Assembly: GCF_030734285.1 (NCBI RefSeq)
Contig: NZ_CP132294.1
Span: forward strand, 2,232,001 to 2,296,000
Reading direction: 5' to 3'
DNA: 64,000 nucleotides
Source: Natronococcus sp. AD-5
Lineage (GTDB): Archaea > Halobacteriota > Halobacteria > Halobacteriales > Natrialbaceae
Below, piece by piece: positions 26,233 through 35,061 of this stretch. Positions within the stretch are counted from its first letter, which is position 1; the number at the start of each line of letters is the position of its first letter. The notes below the pieces were generated by a model. The model was not told the origin of the DNA. It worked only from the letters and a program-made list of their open reading frames with translations, and made no database searches. The translations under genes and the position numbers were made by a program.

Positions 26233-27411
26233 TCAGTGCAGCCCCGACTCGATCGCACCGTCGAGGTCGGCGAGCAGGTCGTCGACGTGCTCGATGCCGA
26301 CGCTCACACGGATGAGGCTGTCGGAGAGCCCCGCCTCGAGTCGCTCCTCGCGCGGGATCGCAGCGTGGGTCATCGGGGCGGGCTGTTCGATCAGGCTCTC
26401 GACGCCGCCCAGGCTCTCGGCGAGCGTGAAGACGTCGGTGTTCGAGACGACCGCGCTGGCCTCCTCCAGGCTGGCGTCGAGTTCGAAGCTGAGCATGCCG
26501 CCGAAGTCGTCCATCTGTTCGCGGGCGATCTCGTGGCCGGGGTGGGACTCGAGGCCCGGGTAGTGAACCCGGTCGACGTCCGGGTGATCGTCGAGCCAGT
26601 CGGCGATCTGCCGGGCGTTCTCGCAGTGGCGATCCATCCGGACGGGAAGGGTCTTCGTGCCGCGGAGCACCAGGAAGGACTCGAAGGGGCCGGGGGTCGC
26701 GCCGACCGCGTTCTGGTAGAAGCCGAAGCGCTCGTCCAGTTCCTCGTCGTTCGTCACCAGCGCGCCGCCGACGGCGTCCGAGTGGCCGCCGAGGTACTTC
26801 GTCAGCGAGTGCGAGACGATATCGGCGCCGAGATCGAGCGGTCGCTGGAGGTACGGCGTCGCGAAGGTGTTGTCGATCGCACAGAGCGCGTCGTTGGCGT
26901 GTGCGATCTCGGCCGCGCCCTCGATATCGACGATCGACATGAGCGGGTTGGTCGGCGTCTCGAGCCAGAGCAGTTCCGTGTTCTCCCGAAACGCCGCCTC
27001 GATGGCCTCGAGGTCGGTCATGTCGACGAAGGAGAACTCGACGTCGTAGTCCTCGTAGACCTGCGTGAAGATGCGGTGGGTGCCGCCGTAGACGTCGTTG
27101 CCCGTGACGACGTGGTCGCCGGCCTCGAGCAGGTTGAGTACGGTGTTGATCGACCCCATGCCGCTCGAGAAACAGCGGCCGTAGTCGCCGTTCTCGAGGC
27201 TCGCGAGGTTCCTCTCGAGGTCGGTTCGGGTCGGATTGCCGGTCCGCGAGTACTCGTAGCCGCGGTGCTCGCCGGGAGCGTCCTGCTCGTACGTGGAGTT
27301 CGCGAAGATCGGCGTCATCAGCGCGCCGGTCTCCTCGTCGGGCTCCTGTCCGGCGTGGATCGATCTGGTCTCGAACCGGAACCGGTCGTCGTCGCTGCCG
27401 CTGTCGTCCAT
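26233..27411 (-). CDS. Cystathionine gamma-synthase/O-acetylhomoserine-type PLP enzyme
   Basis: A 392-residue Cys/Met metabolism PLP enzyme. It has the start region FETRSIHAGQEPDEETGA, then YEYSRTGNPTR, SSGMGSINTVL, ETPTNPLMSIVDI, the lysine of the Schiff base in SHSLTKYLGGHSD and the C-terminal SVGIEHVDDL. The family makes cystathionine from activated homoserine, or breaks it. The sequence cannot decide between synthase, lyase and sulfhydrylase. With the split MetE pair at 34 kb it would fit methionine/cysteine metabolism. I chose the start MDDSGSDDD at 27411; the frame extends to 27549 but that part overlaps the L21e promoter. Confidence 0.9.
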   Translation of the reverse strand: MDDSGSDDDRFRFETRSIHAGQEPDEETGALMTPIFANSTYEQDAPGEHRGYEYSRTGNPTRTDLERNLASLENGDYGRCFSSGMGSINTVLNLLEAGDHVVTGNDVYGGTHRIFTQVYEDYDVEFSFVDMTDLEAIEAAFRENTELLWLETPTNPLMSIVDIEGAAEIAHANDALCAIDNTFATPYLQRPLDLGADIVSHSLTKYLGGHSDAVGGALVTNDEELDERFGFYQNAVGATPGPFESFLVLRGTKTLPVRMDRHCENARQIADWLDDHPDVDRVHYPGLESHPGHEIAREQMDDFGGMLSFELDASLEEASAVVSNTDVFTLAESLGGVESLIEQPAPMTHAAIPREERLEAGLSDSLIRVSVGIEHVDDLLADLDGAIESGLH

Positions 27412-27504
27412 GCGTGCGACAATGAGACCGAGCAGGGTTACTCTTACCGTTCGTTCGGATCCGGTTTCCGACCGAGTACGGGAACGGTCGCGGACAAACG
27501 TGCG

Positions 27505-27512
27505 TTTTATAA
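27505..27512 (+). promoter_or_regulatory. TATA box of the rpl21e operon
   Basis: TTTTATAA at 27505-27512 is the strongest archaeal TATA candidate in the neighbourhood, centred about 33 nt before the ATG of rpl21e at 27542. It would give a transcript start about five to ten nt before the ATG. Confidence 0.65.
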
Positions 27513-27541
27513 CCGTCACAGAGTAAGAGGGCCGTACGACT

Positions 27542-27850
27542 ATGCCCAACTCTAAAGGACCTCGTCAAGGGACCCGGGACAAGCTTTCGAACAATCCACG
27601 AGACCGCGGCGCCTCCCCGCCGCAGCGAGCGATTCAGCAGTACGACGACGGACAGAAAGTCCACCTGAAGATCGACCCGAGCATCCAGAACGGACGCTTC
27701 CACCCGCGCTTCGACGGCCGTACCGGCGAAGTCGTCGGGAAGCAGGGCAACGCGTTCAAGGTGCTGATCAACGACGGCGGCAAGGAGAAGACGCTGATCG
27801 TCACCGCCGCTCACCTCCGCGCACAGGACCAGGACGAAGTCAGCGTCTGA
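27542..27850 (+). CDS. rpl21e: 50S ribosomal protein L21e
   Basis: A 102-residue large-subunit ribosomal protein specific to archaea and eukaryotes. It starts with the family's [17 protein letters not shown] and has [32 protein letters not shown] and the C-terminal strand region. Length and order match. It begins the operon rpl21e-rpoF; the rpoF gene follows seven bases after its stop. Confidence 0.97.
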   Translation: MPNSKGPRQGTRDKLSNNPRDRGASPPQRAIQQYDDGQKVHLKIDPSIQNGRFHPRFDGRTGEVVGKQGNAFKVLINDGGKEKTLIVTAAHLRAQDQDEVSV

Positions 27851-27857
27851 GACCACG

Positions 27858-28214
27858 ATGACGATCTTCAAAGAGATCGTCGACGAGGAGTTCCTGACGG
27901 TTTCGGAAACGAAGGAACTGCTCGCCGACATCGAGGCCGAGCGCGCGCTGGACGAGGACCGGGAGCTGCGCTACGAACTCGCGCGAGCGATCGAACACGC
28001 CAACCGATTCGCGGTCCTCGATCCCGAGGAGGCCCAGACGCTCGTCGACGACCTTCAGGAACTCGAGAAGGTCGACGAGCCGACGGCGTACAAGATCGCC
28101 GACCTCCTGCCGCGTGACCGGGACGAACTTCGGTCCGTGTACGCCCAGCAGCGCTACTCGCTGTCCGGAGACGAACTCGACGAGATTCTCGACGTCGTCG
28201 CGCAGTACGCCTGA
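27858..28214 (+). CDS. rpoF: RNA polymerase subunit F (Rpb4 family)
   Basis: A 118-residue archaeal RpoF, the Rpb4 homologue that forms the polymerase stalk with RpoE. The N-terminus reads IFKEIVDEEFLTVSETKELL. The helical middle and HRDC-like C-terminus (EPTAYKIADLLPRDRDELRSV, then DELDEILDVVAQY) fit. It is cotranscribed with rpl21e, a conserved archaeal arrangement. Confidence 0.93.
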   Translation: MTIFKEIVDEEFLTVSETKELLADIEAERALDEDRELRYELARAIEHANRFAVLDPEEAQTLVDDLQELEKVDEPTAYKIADLLPRDRDELRSVYAQQRYSLSGDELDEILDVVAQYA

Positions 28215-28259
28215 CAGCGGGCCGATTCTTTAAGTACGCCGTCGCCGTAGCGGGGAGTA

Positions 28260-28844
28260 ATGAGCGAAGTCGATAGCGACGAGACGGACGATCGACGTGC
28301 GGTCGTGTTGGACTACCTCGCACACGGACTGTCCGACGGCAGTCGACCCCAGTACGAGCGGTCACCGGCAGGATACGCACTCGACGCCGAAGACTTTCAG
28401 CTTTATCAGGTCGCCTTCGACGACGAGGCGCGGCTCACCATCGGCACCGAGATCGTCATCGAACCGTCAGCCGAGCGGGACGTCGTCGTCGAGTGCCGAC
28501 AGGTCGAGTACGAGGAACTCTCCTCGGGCGCCCAGTCGGAGCTCGAGTACGTCGTCCAGGACCTCGTCGAGGAGGACGAAGAACGGTTCGTCGACTTCTA
28601 CAACGACGCCCAGCCGATCACGCTGCGACTCCACCAGCTGAACCTCCTGCCCGGGATCGGAAAGAAACTGCGCAACAGCATCCTCGAGGAGCGAAAGCGC
28701 AAGCCCTTCGAGAGCTTCGAGGAGCTCTCCGAACGGGTTTCGGGACTGCACGATCCCGCCGACGTGCTCGCCCAGCGCATCCTCGAGGAGCTTCGCGACG
28801 ACGACCTGAAGTACCGGACGTTCGTCGGCCGACGGGACGAATAG
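28260..28844 (+). CDS. DUF655 family helix-hairpin-helix protein
   Basis: A 194-residue archaeal DUF655 protein. The N-terminal part is an RNA- or nucleic-acid-binding beta domain (VVLDYLAHGLSDGSRP onward). The C-terminal part has a helix-hairpin-helix (LNLLPGIGKKLRNSILEERK) and a second hairpin near PFESFEELSERVSGLHDP. It always sits near rpoF and ksgA in archaea, implying a ribosome or RNA role. A TATA-like CTTTAAGTA at about 28228-28236 is 28 nt upstream, so it may also have its own promoter. Confidence 0.9.
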   Translation: MSEVDSDETDDRRAVVLDYLAHGLSDGSRPQYERSPAGYALDAEDFQLYQVAFDDEARLTIGTEIVIEPSAERDVVVECRQVEYEELSSGAQSELEYVVQDLVEEDEERFVDFYNDAQPITLRLHQLNLLPGIGKKLRNSILEERKRKPFESFEELSERVSGLHDPADVLAQRILEELRDDDLKYRTFVGRRDE

Positions 28845-28908
28845 TGAACGGTAGCGGACTGTCGAACGAACGCCACCGAGCACGAAGGTAACCCGGTCGC
28901 GCGCTGCT

Positions 28909-28929
28909 GGCCGTCTGCAGCAGACGGCC
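28909..28929. repeat. 21-base near-perfect palindrome downstream of the DUF655 gene
   Basis: Arms GGCCGTCTGC and GCAGACGGCC flank a single central A. The element sits 65 bases after the DUF655 stop and 94 bases before ksgA. It has no following T-run, so it may be a protein-binding operator or a processing hairpin rather than a classical terminator. Confidence 0.6.
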
Positions 28930-29022
28930 GACGAGTTGGATCGGCTGTGAACCGTGTTATTCGACGGTATCCGCTCGCGCCGAGACGGTGCGTTTACACG
29001 GTCCCCGCCGCTAGCGCCGGTA

Positions 29023-29859
29023 ATGAGAGATCCAGACGGCCTGATCGCCCGCGCCGGCGTTCGCGGCGATCCGAACCGCGACCAGCACTTTCTCGTCGAC
29101 GATCGCGTCTTGGATAGACTGCCGACCTACCTCGAGGAGATCGACGCGGACGCGAGCCACGTCCTCGAGATCGGCGGCGGGACGGGCGCGCTGACGGATC
29201 GACTGCTCGCGCTCGCCGACCACGTGACCGTCGTCGAGCGCGACCGCGACCTCGCCGCCTTTCTCCGCGAGGAGTTCGCCGACGAGATCGACGCCGGCCG
29301 GCTGACGGTGATCGAGGGCGACGCCCTCGAGGTCGACCTGCCGAAGTTCTCGGCGTCGGTATCGAACCTCCCCTACGGCGTCTCGAGCGAGATTACCTTC
29401 CGCTTACTGCCGGAGCAGCGACCGCTCGTCCTGATGTTCCAACAGGAGTTCGCCGAGCGGATGGTCGCCGAATCCGGGACGTCGGAGTACGGGCGCCTCT
29501 CGGTGTCGACCCAGCACTACGCGGACGCCGAACTGGTCGAATCGATTCCGAAGGAGGCGTTTTCCCCGCCCCCGGCGGTCCGGAGCGCGGTCGTACGACT
29601 GGTGCCACGGGAACCCGACTACGAGGTCGACGACGAGGAGTTCTTCCTGCGGTTCGTCAAGGCGCTGTTCACCCAGCGCCGGAAGACGATCCGGAACGCG
29701 ATCCGGAACACGGCTCACATCACCGGTCTCGAGGCCCCGGACGCGGTGGTCGAGGCAGCCGACGAAGATCTGCTCCGGAAGCGCGCCGACGCGATGCCGC
29801 CCGCCGAGTTCGCCGAACTGGCGCGGCTCGCAACTGAAGTCGGACGGCCTGAAAGGTAA
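29023..29859 (+). CDS. ksgA: 16S rRNA adenine dimethyltransferase KsgA/RsmA
   Basis: A 278-residue SAM-dependent methyltransferase that dimethylates two adjacent adenines at the 3' end of 16S rRNA. It has DQHFLVDDRVLD, the SAM motif VLEIGGGTGALT, ERD motif, GDALEVD, the catalytic NLPYGVS, and FSPPPAVRSAVVRLVP plus LFTQRRKTIRNA. The start ATG at 29023 avoids an upstream extension into the intergenic palindrome region. It is a core translation gene and its context with rpoF and hemK2-like genes is conserved. Confidence 0.96.
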   Translation: MRDPDGLIARAGVRGDPNRDQHFLVDDRVLDRLPTYLEEIDADASHVLEIGGGTGALTDRLLALADHVTVVERDRDLAAFLREEFADEIDAGRLTVIEGDALEVDLPKFSASVSNLPYGVSSEITFRLLPEQRPLVLMFQQEFAERMVAESGTSEYGRLSVSTQHYADAELVESIPKEAFSPPPAVRSAVVRLVPREPDYEVDDEEFFLRFVKALFTQRRKTIRNAIRNTAHITGLEAPDAVVEAADEDLLRKRADAMPPAEFAELARLATEVGRPER

Positions 29860-29942
29860 TCTCGTCCGATAGGAACGTGCGTGCAACGAACTGACCGACG
29901 GATACACATAGCTGGGCCGTCGATACGCTCGAGAACGAATCA

Positions 29943-31103
29943 ATGACCGACACGGTGGCGCTCGATTGGCTCTCGGAGATTTTCCGGACGACGCCGCTTC
30001 GACTCGCGGTGACGGTCGTCGCCGTCAGCGCACTGCTCGGCGTCCTCCTCTCGTTCGGTCGGCTCCAGAACTGCCTCAACCAGCGGATGCGGCCGCTGTA
30101 CAGCGATATCGTCTCGACGACCGTACTGGTCGGAACCTGTCTGGTTAGTCTGGCGGTGATCGTCGGCGTCTGGGGACAGACCGACCAGCTCCGGTACATC
30201 TCCACCGAGTACGACGTCGGCGGTGACGCCGTCGCGCGCGGAGTCTTTACCTTCGTACTCGGCATCGCGACGCTCATCGTCATGCGCGTCGTCCACCGGG
30301 TGACCGACGAGATTCTGGGCTCCGCGTCGGCGGTGACGGCCCACCAGCGCGAGGTCACCCACCGGCTCTCGCAGGTGATCATCCTGACCGTCTCGGTAAT
30401 CGTCATTCTCGCGCTTTGGGTCGACGACTTGGGCGGCATCCTCATCGGCGCCGGATTCCTCGGTATCGTCGTCGGTATGGCCGCCCAGCAGGTCCTCGGA
30501 ACCGTCCTCGCCGGCTTCGTCCTGATGTTCGCCCGACCGTTCGAGATCGGCGACTGGATCGAGGTCGAGGACGATCAGGGAATCGTCACCGACATCTCGA
30601 TCGTCAACACGCGCATTCGCTCGTTCGACGGCGAGTACATCATGATCCCGAACGACGTCATCTCCTCGAGCGTCGTCACCAACCGCTCGAGGCGCGGCCG
30701 CATCAGGGTCGAAGTCGACGTCGGCGTCGACTACGCGGCCGACGTCGAACGCGCCAGCGAGCTGGCGAAATCGGCGGTGTCGGAACTCGAGAAGTCCCTC
30801 GAGGCGCCCTCGGCGCAGATCGTCACCAAGTCGCTCGAGGACTCCGCGGTCCTGCTCGGGGTGCGGTTCTGGATCGACAAGCCGAGCGCCAGACGGGAGG
30901 CGGAGGCCCGAACCGCGGCGATCCACGCGATCAAACGCGAGTTCGAGGACGCGGGAATCAAGATCCCGTACCCGCAGCGCGAACTCGCCGGCCGCGAGGA
31001 GACCGGCGGGTTCCGGGTTGCCGACGGCCACGAAACGGGAACGACCGATCCGCAGGAATCGGACGGACGAGAAGAACGGATGCGACCACGAGAGGGAGAA
31101 TAA
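29943..31103 (+). CDS. Small-conductance mechanosensitive channel (MscS family)
   Basis: A 386-residue MscS channel that releases osmolytes on membrane stretch. Four membrane helices occupy the first 190 residues; the pore helix and beta domain junction is visible in GIVVGMAAQQVLGTVLAGF, then ARPFEIGDWIEVEDDQGIV and EYIMIPNDVISSSVVTN. The C-terminal domain ends in a charged tail after residue 345. Stop and the next ATG are one base apart, so it is translationally linked to the methyltransferase. Osmotic control fits a halophile. Confidence 0.92.
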   Translation: MTDTVALDWLSEIFRTTPLRLAVTVVAVSALLGVLLSFGRLQNCLNQRMRPLYSDIVSTTVLVGTCLVSLAVIVGVWGQTDQLRYISTEYDVGGDAVARGVFTFVLGIATLIVMRVVHRVTDEILGSASAVTAHQREVTHRLSQVIILTVSVIVILALWVDDLGGILIGAGFLGIVVGMAAQQVLGTVLAGFVLMFARPFEIGDWIEVEDDQGIVTDISIVNTRIRSFDGEYIMIPNDVISSSVVTNRSRRGRIRVEVDVGVDYAADVERASELAKSAVSELEKSLEAPSAQIVTKSLEDSAVLLGVRFWIDKPSARREAEARTAAIHAIKREFEDAGIKIPYPQRELAGREETGGFRVADGHETGTTDPQESDGREERMRPREGE

Positions 31104-31104
31104 C

Positions 31105-31701
31105 ATGGACCTACGCGACCGACGCGGCGTCGAAACGGACGTCTACCAGCCGGCGGAGGACTCGCAGCTGCTCGCCGAAGCCGTTTGCGAGCGGCTCTCA
31201 AGGGGAGAGAACGACGAGAGCGAAGACGATCGGCTCGTCCTCGAGGTCGGGACGGGCTCGGGGTACGTCGCCTCCCGGATCGCGGACGAGACCGACGTCC
31301 GCGTGATCGCGTCGGATCTGAACCCCCACGCCGCCCGTCAGGCTCGCGAGGAGGGGCTCGAGGCGGTCCGTGCCGATCTGGTCTCGCCGTTCGCCGACGG
31401 CGCGTTCGACGCGGTCGCGTTCAACCCGCCGTACCTGCCGACCGACCCGAACAACGAGTGGGACGACTGGATGGAACGGGCGCTGTCGGGGGGCGAGGAC
31501 GGCCGGGCGATCATCGATCCCTTCCTCGCGAGCATTGACCGCGTGCTCGCCCCCGGCGGCGTCATCTACCTGCTCGTCAGCAGCCTCACCGACGTCGACG
31601 CGGTGGTCGAGCGAGCGGGCGAGGAAGGATTCAGCGCTGCCGCCGTCGCCGACGAGTCGTTCCCGTTCGAGACGTTAACGGTGCTCGAGTTGTTCCGCTG
31701 A
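31105..31701 (+). CDS. HemK2/MTQ2-type protein methyltransferase
   Basis: A 198-residue class I methyltransferase of the HemK2/Mtq2 family, which methylates the glutamine of the GGQ loop in the release factor. It has DVYQPAEDSQLL at the start, VLEVGTGSGYVA for SAM, and the catalytic NPPY motif in FNPPYLPTD (about residue 107), then GGEDGRAIIDPF. Length matches the archaeal enzyme, which works with Trm112. It starts one base after the mscS stop. Confidence 0.92.
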   Translation: MDLRDRRGVETDVYQPAEDSQLLAEAVCERLSRGENDESEDDRLVLEVGTGSGYVASRIADETDVRVIASDLNPHAARQAREEGLEAVRADLVSPFADGAFDAVAFNPPYLPTDPNNEWDDWMERALSGGEDGRAIIDPFLASIDRVLAPGGVIYLLVSSLTDVDAVVERAGEEGFSAAAVADESFPFETLTVLELFR

Positions 31702-31727
31702 CGGTCGTCTTTGACGGCATCGCCGAG

Positions 31728-32546
31728 TCAGGACCCGGTCGTGATCTCGACGAGCACCTCCTCGCCATCTTCGAGGTCGTACGCCGCTGGATTGACCAGT
31801 TCCCCGTCGACGAAGAACGCGAGTTCCGTCCCGGCCGTTCGCTCGTCGTACGCCGTCTCGTCGATAGCGAGGACGTGGCGGCCCTCCGTTCGAGCGTACG
31901 AGACGTGCGGTAGCAGGTCGAGCCCGCCGCCCAGCGTTACTCGCTCCCAGTCTTCCACGTACCACCGCTCGGAGATCTCGTGTAAGTGAAACGCCATCGC
32001 GTGATCCTCGGCGTGCTCGGCCTGGAACCGGTCCCGCGTGAGATCGAACGGCTCCCCGTCGACGAGCACGTCGATCTCTCCCGACGCGTCGATGAACGAC
32101 GAATCTTCCTCGTAGCTCACGGCGCCGTCGGTCGTGATCTCAACCACGATCGAGTCGCCGTCCTCGAGTTCGTACGCGTCCGGATCGACGAGCGAGTCGT
32201 CGACGAAGAACGCGAGTTCGGTGGCGACGTCCGTTTCGTCGTACGACGTCTCCCCGACGGTGAGCGCGCGCCAGTCGTTTCGGCGATAGCCGTGCCCCGG
32301 TAGCGCGTCGACGGCCTCGGCGACGGTTAGCCGTTCGCGATCGGCCGCCGACCACTCGTCTCGCGGGTGGTCGAGCGGGTCGCCGTCGACGACGACGTCG
32401 ATACTGCCCGTTACGCTCGAGTCCCCCATTTTCTCGTCTTCCTCCGCGGCGGAAGCGGACTCCACCCCTGCCGACGGCTCGGATCCGATGCAGCCGGCCA
32501 CGGAGCAGGTGCCGGCGATCACAGCGAGGACGGCTCGACGTTGCAT
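31728..32546 (-). CDS. Lipoprotein with two tandem repeats
   Basis: A 272-residue exported lipoprotein. The signal MQRRAVLAVIAGTCSVAGC ends in a lipobox with C19. After an acidic linker come two copies of one domain, at about residues 48-140 and 157-272. Both start with ID-x-x-VDG-x-P and end with TELAFFVD-x-x-LV-x-P-x-AY-x-LEDG and VVEITT or VLVEITT. The strand-rich pattern and the LEDGD turn recall a ubiquitin-like beta-grasp fold. The second copy carries extra His residues (FHLHEISERWY). Ligand and role unknown. I chose the ATG at 32546 over one at 32558. Confidence 0.78.
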   Translation of the reverse strand: MQRRAVLAVIAGTCSVAGCIGSEPSAGVESASAAEEDEKMGDSSVTGSIDVVVDGDPLDHPRDEWSAADRERLTVAEAVDALPGHGYRRNDWRALTVGETSYDETDVATELAFFVDDSLVDPDAYELEDGDSIVVEITTDGAVSYEEDSSFIDASGEIDVLVDGEPFDLTRDRFQAEHAEDHAMAFHLHEISERWYVEDWERVTLGGGLDLLPHVSYARTEGRHVLAIDETAYDERTAGTELAFFVDGELVNPAAYDLEDGEEVLVEITTGS

Positions 32547-32669
32547 ATCGTCTTTCAAGGAGCCTACGTCCGGTAAATGCTTTCTGCCCGTCGTGGCGAC
32601 CGCGTCCGATCCGCCGAAATCCCGGGCCGATCAGAAGATACTTGCGGTCTACGTCAGCAGAAAAACACA

Positions 32670-33890
32670 ATGCAATCCTCGCGACGGGCCCTCCTGGCGA
32701 GCGTCGGTTCCGGGACCGTGCTGCTCTCGGGCTGTTCGCGGTTCTCGAGCGCGCAGTCTCGAGAAGCGCCCGAGCCCGACGAACTCCCGGAATCCGGCGT
32801 CGACGAACTCCCCGGATCCGAGCAGCCACGTCCACGGCGCGAACGGCGAGTGGTCGAGTTTCGGCTGTAACGCTGCCAACACTCGCGCCGTCGCCGACGG
32901 GGAGGCGCCCGCCGACGGAGTTTCGGAGCGCTGGCGTGTCGAGGTGACGTCGATGACGCGGCAGGAACCGGTGGCCGCCGGCGGTCGCGTCTATCTTCCC
33001 GACGGCCGCGAACTGTCCGTCTTCGACGCCGACGACGGACGGAGCTGTGGTCGCTCGAGGACGCGCGGGAACCGCCGCTGGTCTGGGAGGACGCCGTCTA
33101 CGTTTCGACTATCGACGGCGTCCGCGCGCTCGAGGCCGAAACCGGCGACGAACTGTGGGAACGGGCGGTCGACGTGCCGGGCAGCGCAACGACGCCGGTG
33201 GTGATCGGCGGATGGCAATTGATCTGCGCGTTCGGCGAACGCGTCGTCGCGCTCGATCCGGAGGACGGCTCGGTTCGCTGGCACCGCGACGTCTTCGGAC
33301 AGGTGCTCGACCACGCCGCGACCCTCGGACAGCGCTTGGTCGTCGTCGCCACCGAGGCGGGGATGGTCTACACCCTGGCAGAGAACGGGGTCGCGTACGA
33401 CCGGTGGCAGTTGCCCGAGTCGCCGACGGCTCCGCCCAGCACCGACGACGAGAGGATCTACGTGAACTGCGAGGACGGAAACACGTACGCGCTGTCGGAC
33501 GAGAACGAATCGACGACGGAGTTCGACTAGACGGCGGAGACCGGGTGGGCCAGAGAGGGAATCGCCGTCGTGGACGATATCGATCTCACTGCGGGTGGCC
33601 GACCCCTTCGTGCCATCGACGCCGAGTCAGGCCTGCGATACTGGGATCTTCAGATCGGCGACTGGGACCACACCGCCCCCGCGTACGGCCGCGAAACGGT
33701 GTTCGTCGGCGGCGACCGCCTCCGGGCGCTGGACCCGGCTCCGGAAGACGATCCGGCGAACGGGTCCGCGATCCGTTTCGAACGGGAGTTCGCCGGCCGC
33801 GTCGGGCCCGGACCGGCGCTCGACGACGGCACGCTCTACGTCGTTGCGGAGGTCGAAGACGAGGAACTCGCGCTGTTGGCGCTCGAGTAG
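32670..33890 (+). pseudogene. Decayed PQQ-type beta-propeller lipoprotein gene
   Basis: The gene begins with ATG at 32670 and a lipoprotein signal (MQSSRRALL... LLSGC, C at residue 22). The frame then shifts near 32800-32830 to a second frame with HGANGEWSSFGCNAANTR and RVYLPDGRELSVFDADDG. It shifts back near 33040 (ELWSLEDAREPPL onward), then reads VRALEAETGDELWERA and RVVALDPEDGSVRWH, clear PQQ-propeller blades. A TAG interrupts it at 33528-33530 before DIDLTAGGRPLRAIDAESG and the end at 33890. So two frameshifts and one stop disable a pyrroloquinoline-type outer-surface protein. Possible sequencing errors should be excluded. Confidence 0.8.
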
Positions 33891-34017
33891 GACGAGCAGG
33901 CCAGTCGCACGGGCGCGGCCCGCAGGGGCCGTATTTTGATCGGCTTTCAGCCCGGTACCGCGAGCGATCACCGCCGCGAAAATACCCGCAAAAATTACTA
34001 CCATGTATCCGGTGGTA

Positions 34018-34034
34018 TGGAAAATATTAAGCGT
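34018..34034 (+). promoter_or_regulatory. Promoter of the metE pair
   Basis: GGAAAATATTAAGCG gives an AT-rich TATA candidate (about 34019-34032) centred about 32 nt before the ATG of the first metE gene at 34060. The 169-base gap upstream is AT-richer than its surroundings. Confidence 0.5.
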
Positions 34035-34059
34035 CGGCATAGCTTAGCCGCGTTTACGC

Positions 34060-35061
34060 ATGACCGAATACGTCTCGACCACGCCGGGGCTCTTTCCGCT
34101 CCCGGACTGGGCGAAAGACGACCTCTCGGATCTGAAGGGCCACCAGAAACACGACCTCGTCAGCGGCGACGAGGGCGAGGAGATCACCGCCGCGTACGAG
34201 GACGCGCGCGAAGAAGTGATCGGAGTACAGCAGGACGCCGGTCTCGACCGCGTCGTCGAGGGGCAGCTGCGCTGGGACGACATGCTCGCGCACCCGCTCG
34301 CGGTCCACGACGCCGTCGAAACCCGGGGCATCGTCCGCTACTACGACAACAACAACTTCTACCGGGAGCCGGTCGTGGGCGGCGACCTCGGCTTCTCGGG
34401 CGACGTCGCCTCGGAGCTCGAGGCCGCGAGCGAACTGACCGACGGCGACCTGCAGGCCGTCCTCCCCGGCCCCTACTCGCTGGCCGACCTTGCGACAGAC
34501 GAACACTACGGCGACGAGGCCGAGTTCCTCTCGGCGATCGCCGACTTCCTCACGGGCGAGGTCGACGCCTTCCCCGAGCACGAGACGCTGTTCCTGCTCG
34601 AGCCCTCGCTGGTCGAGAACGCGCCCGAAGACGGGCTCGACAAGCGCGCCAGCGAGGCGATCGACCGGGTCGCGAGCGCGACCGACGCCGACGTCGTCGT
34701 CCAGCCCTACTGGGGCGCGCTCGAGGAGAAGGTCTACGCCCACCTGCTCGACGCCGACGTCGACGCGGTCGGCTTCGACTTCGTGGCGAGCCGGGAGGAC
34801 AACGTCTACAACCTCCAGGAGTACGGCGCGACCGACGACGTCTCGCTCGGCCTCGCCGACGGCCAGAACACGCTCGTCGAGGACCCCGAAGCGATCCGCG
34901 ATCGCGTCGACTGGGTCTACGAGCAGATCCCCGTCACAGATTTCGAAACGGTCTACCTGACGACCAACACCGAGACGTTCTATCTCCCCTACGGAAAGTT
35001 CGAGGAGAAACTCGCCGTCCTCGCCGAAGCCGCGGACCTCGCGGAGGTGAAAGCAGCATGA
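34060..35061 (+). CDS. MetE-like protein, N-terminal-half homologue
   Basis: A 333-residue TIM-barrel protein of the cobalamin-independent methionine synthase superfamily. It has the early EVIGVQQDAGLDRVVEGQLRWDDMLAH and LPGPYSLADLAT, and the later QPYWGALEEKVYAHLLDADVDAVGFDFV. The zinc ligands seen in the second gene are absent, as in the N-terminal barrel of full-length MetE. Its stop overlaps the next start by four bases (ATGA), so the pair is translationally coupled and probably forms one complex, giving a split enzyme. Confidence 0.88.
   Translation: MTEYVSTTPGLFPLPDWAKDDLSDLKGHQKHDLVSGDEGEEITAAYEDAREEVIGVQQDAGLDRVVEGQLRWDDMLAHPLAVHDAVETRGIVRYYDNNNFYREPVVGGDLGFSGDVASELEAASELTDGDLQAVLPGPYSLADLATDEHYGDEAEFLSAIADFLTGEVDAFPEHETLFLLEPSLVENAPEDGLDKRASEAIDRVASATDADVVVQPYWGALEEKVYAHLLDADVDAVGFDFVASREDNVYNLQEYGATDDVSLGLADGQNTLVEDPEAIRDRVDWVYEQIPVTDFETVYLTTNTETFYLPYGKFEEKLAVLAEAADLAEVKAA

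Noticed and set aside
25376-27931. Very long open frame upstream of the HTH-10 regulator
   Set aside because: Its product is Arg-rich and antisense or out of frame to the MBL hydrolase and PLP enzyme, which have clear motifs. It is a GC-rich shadow.
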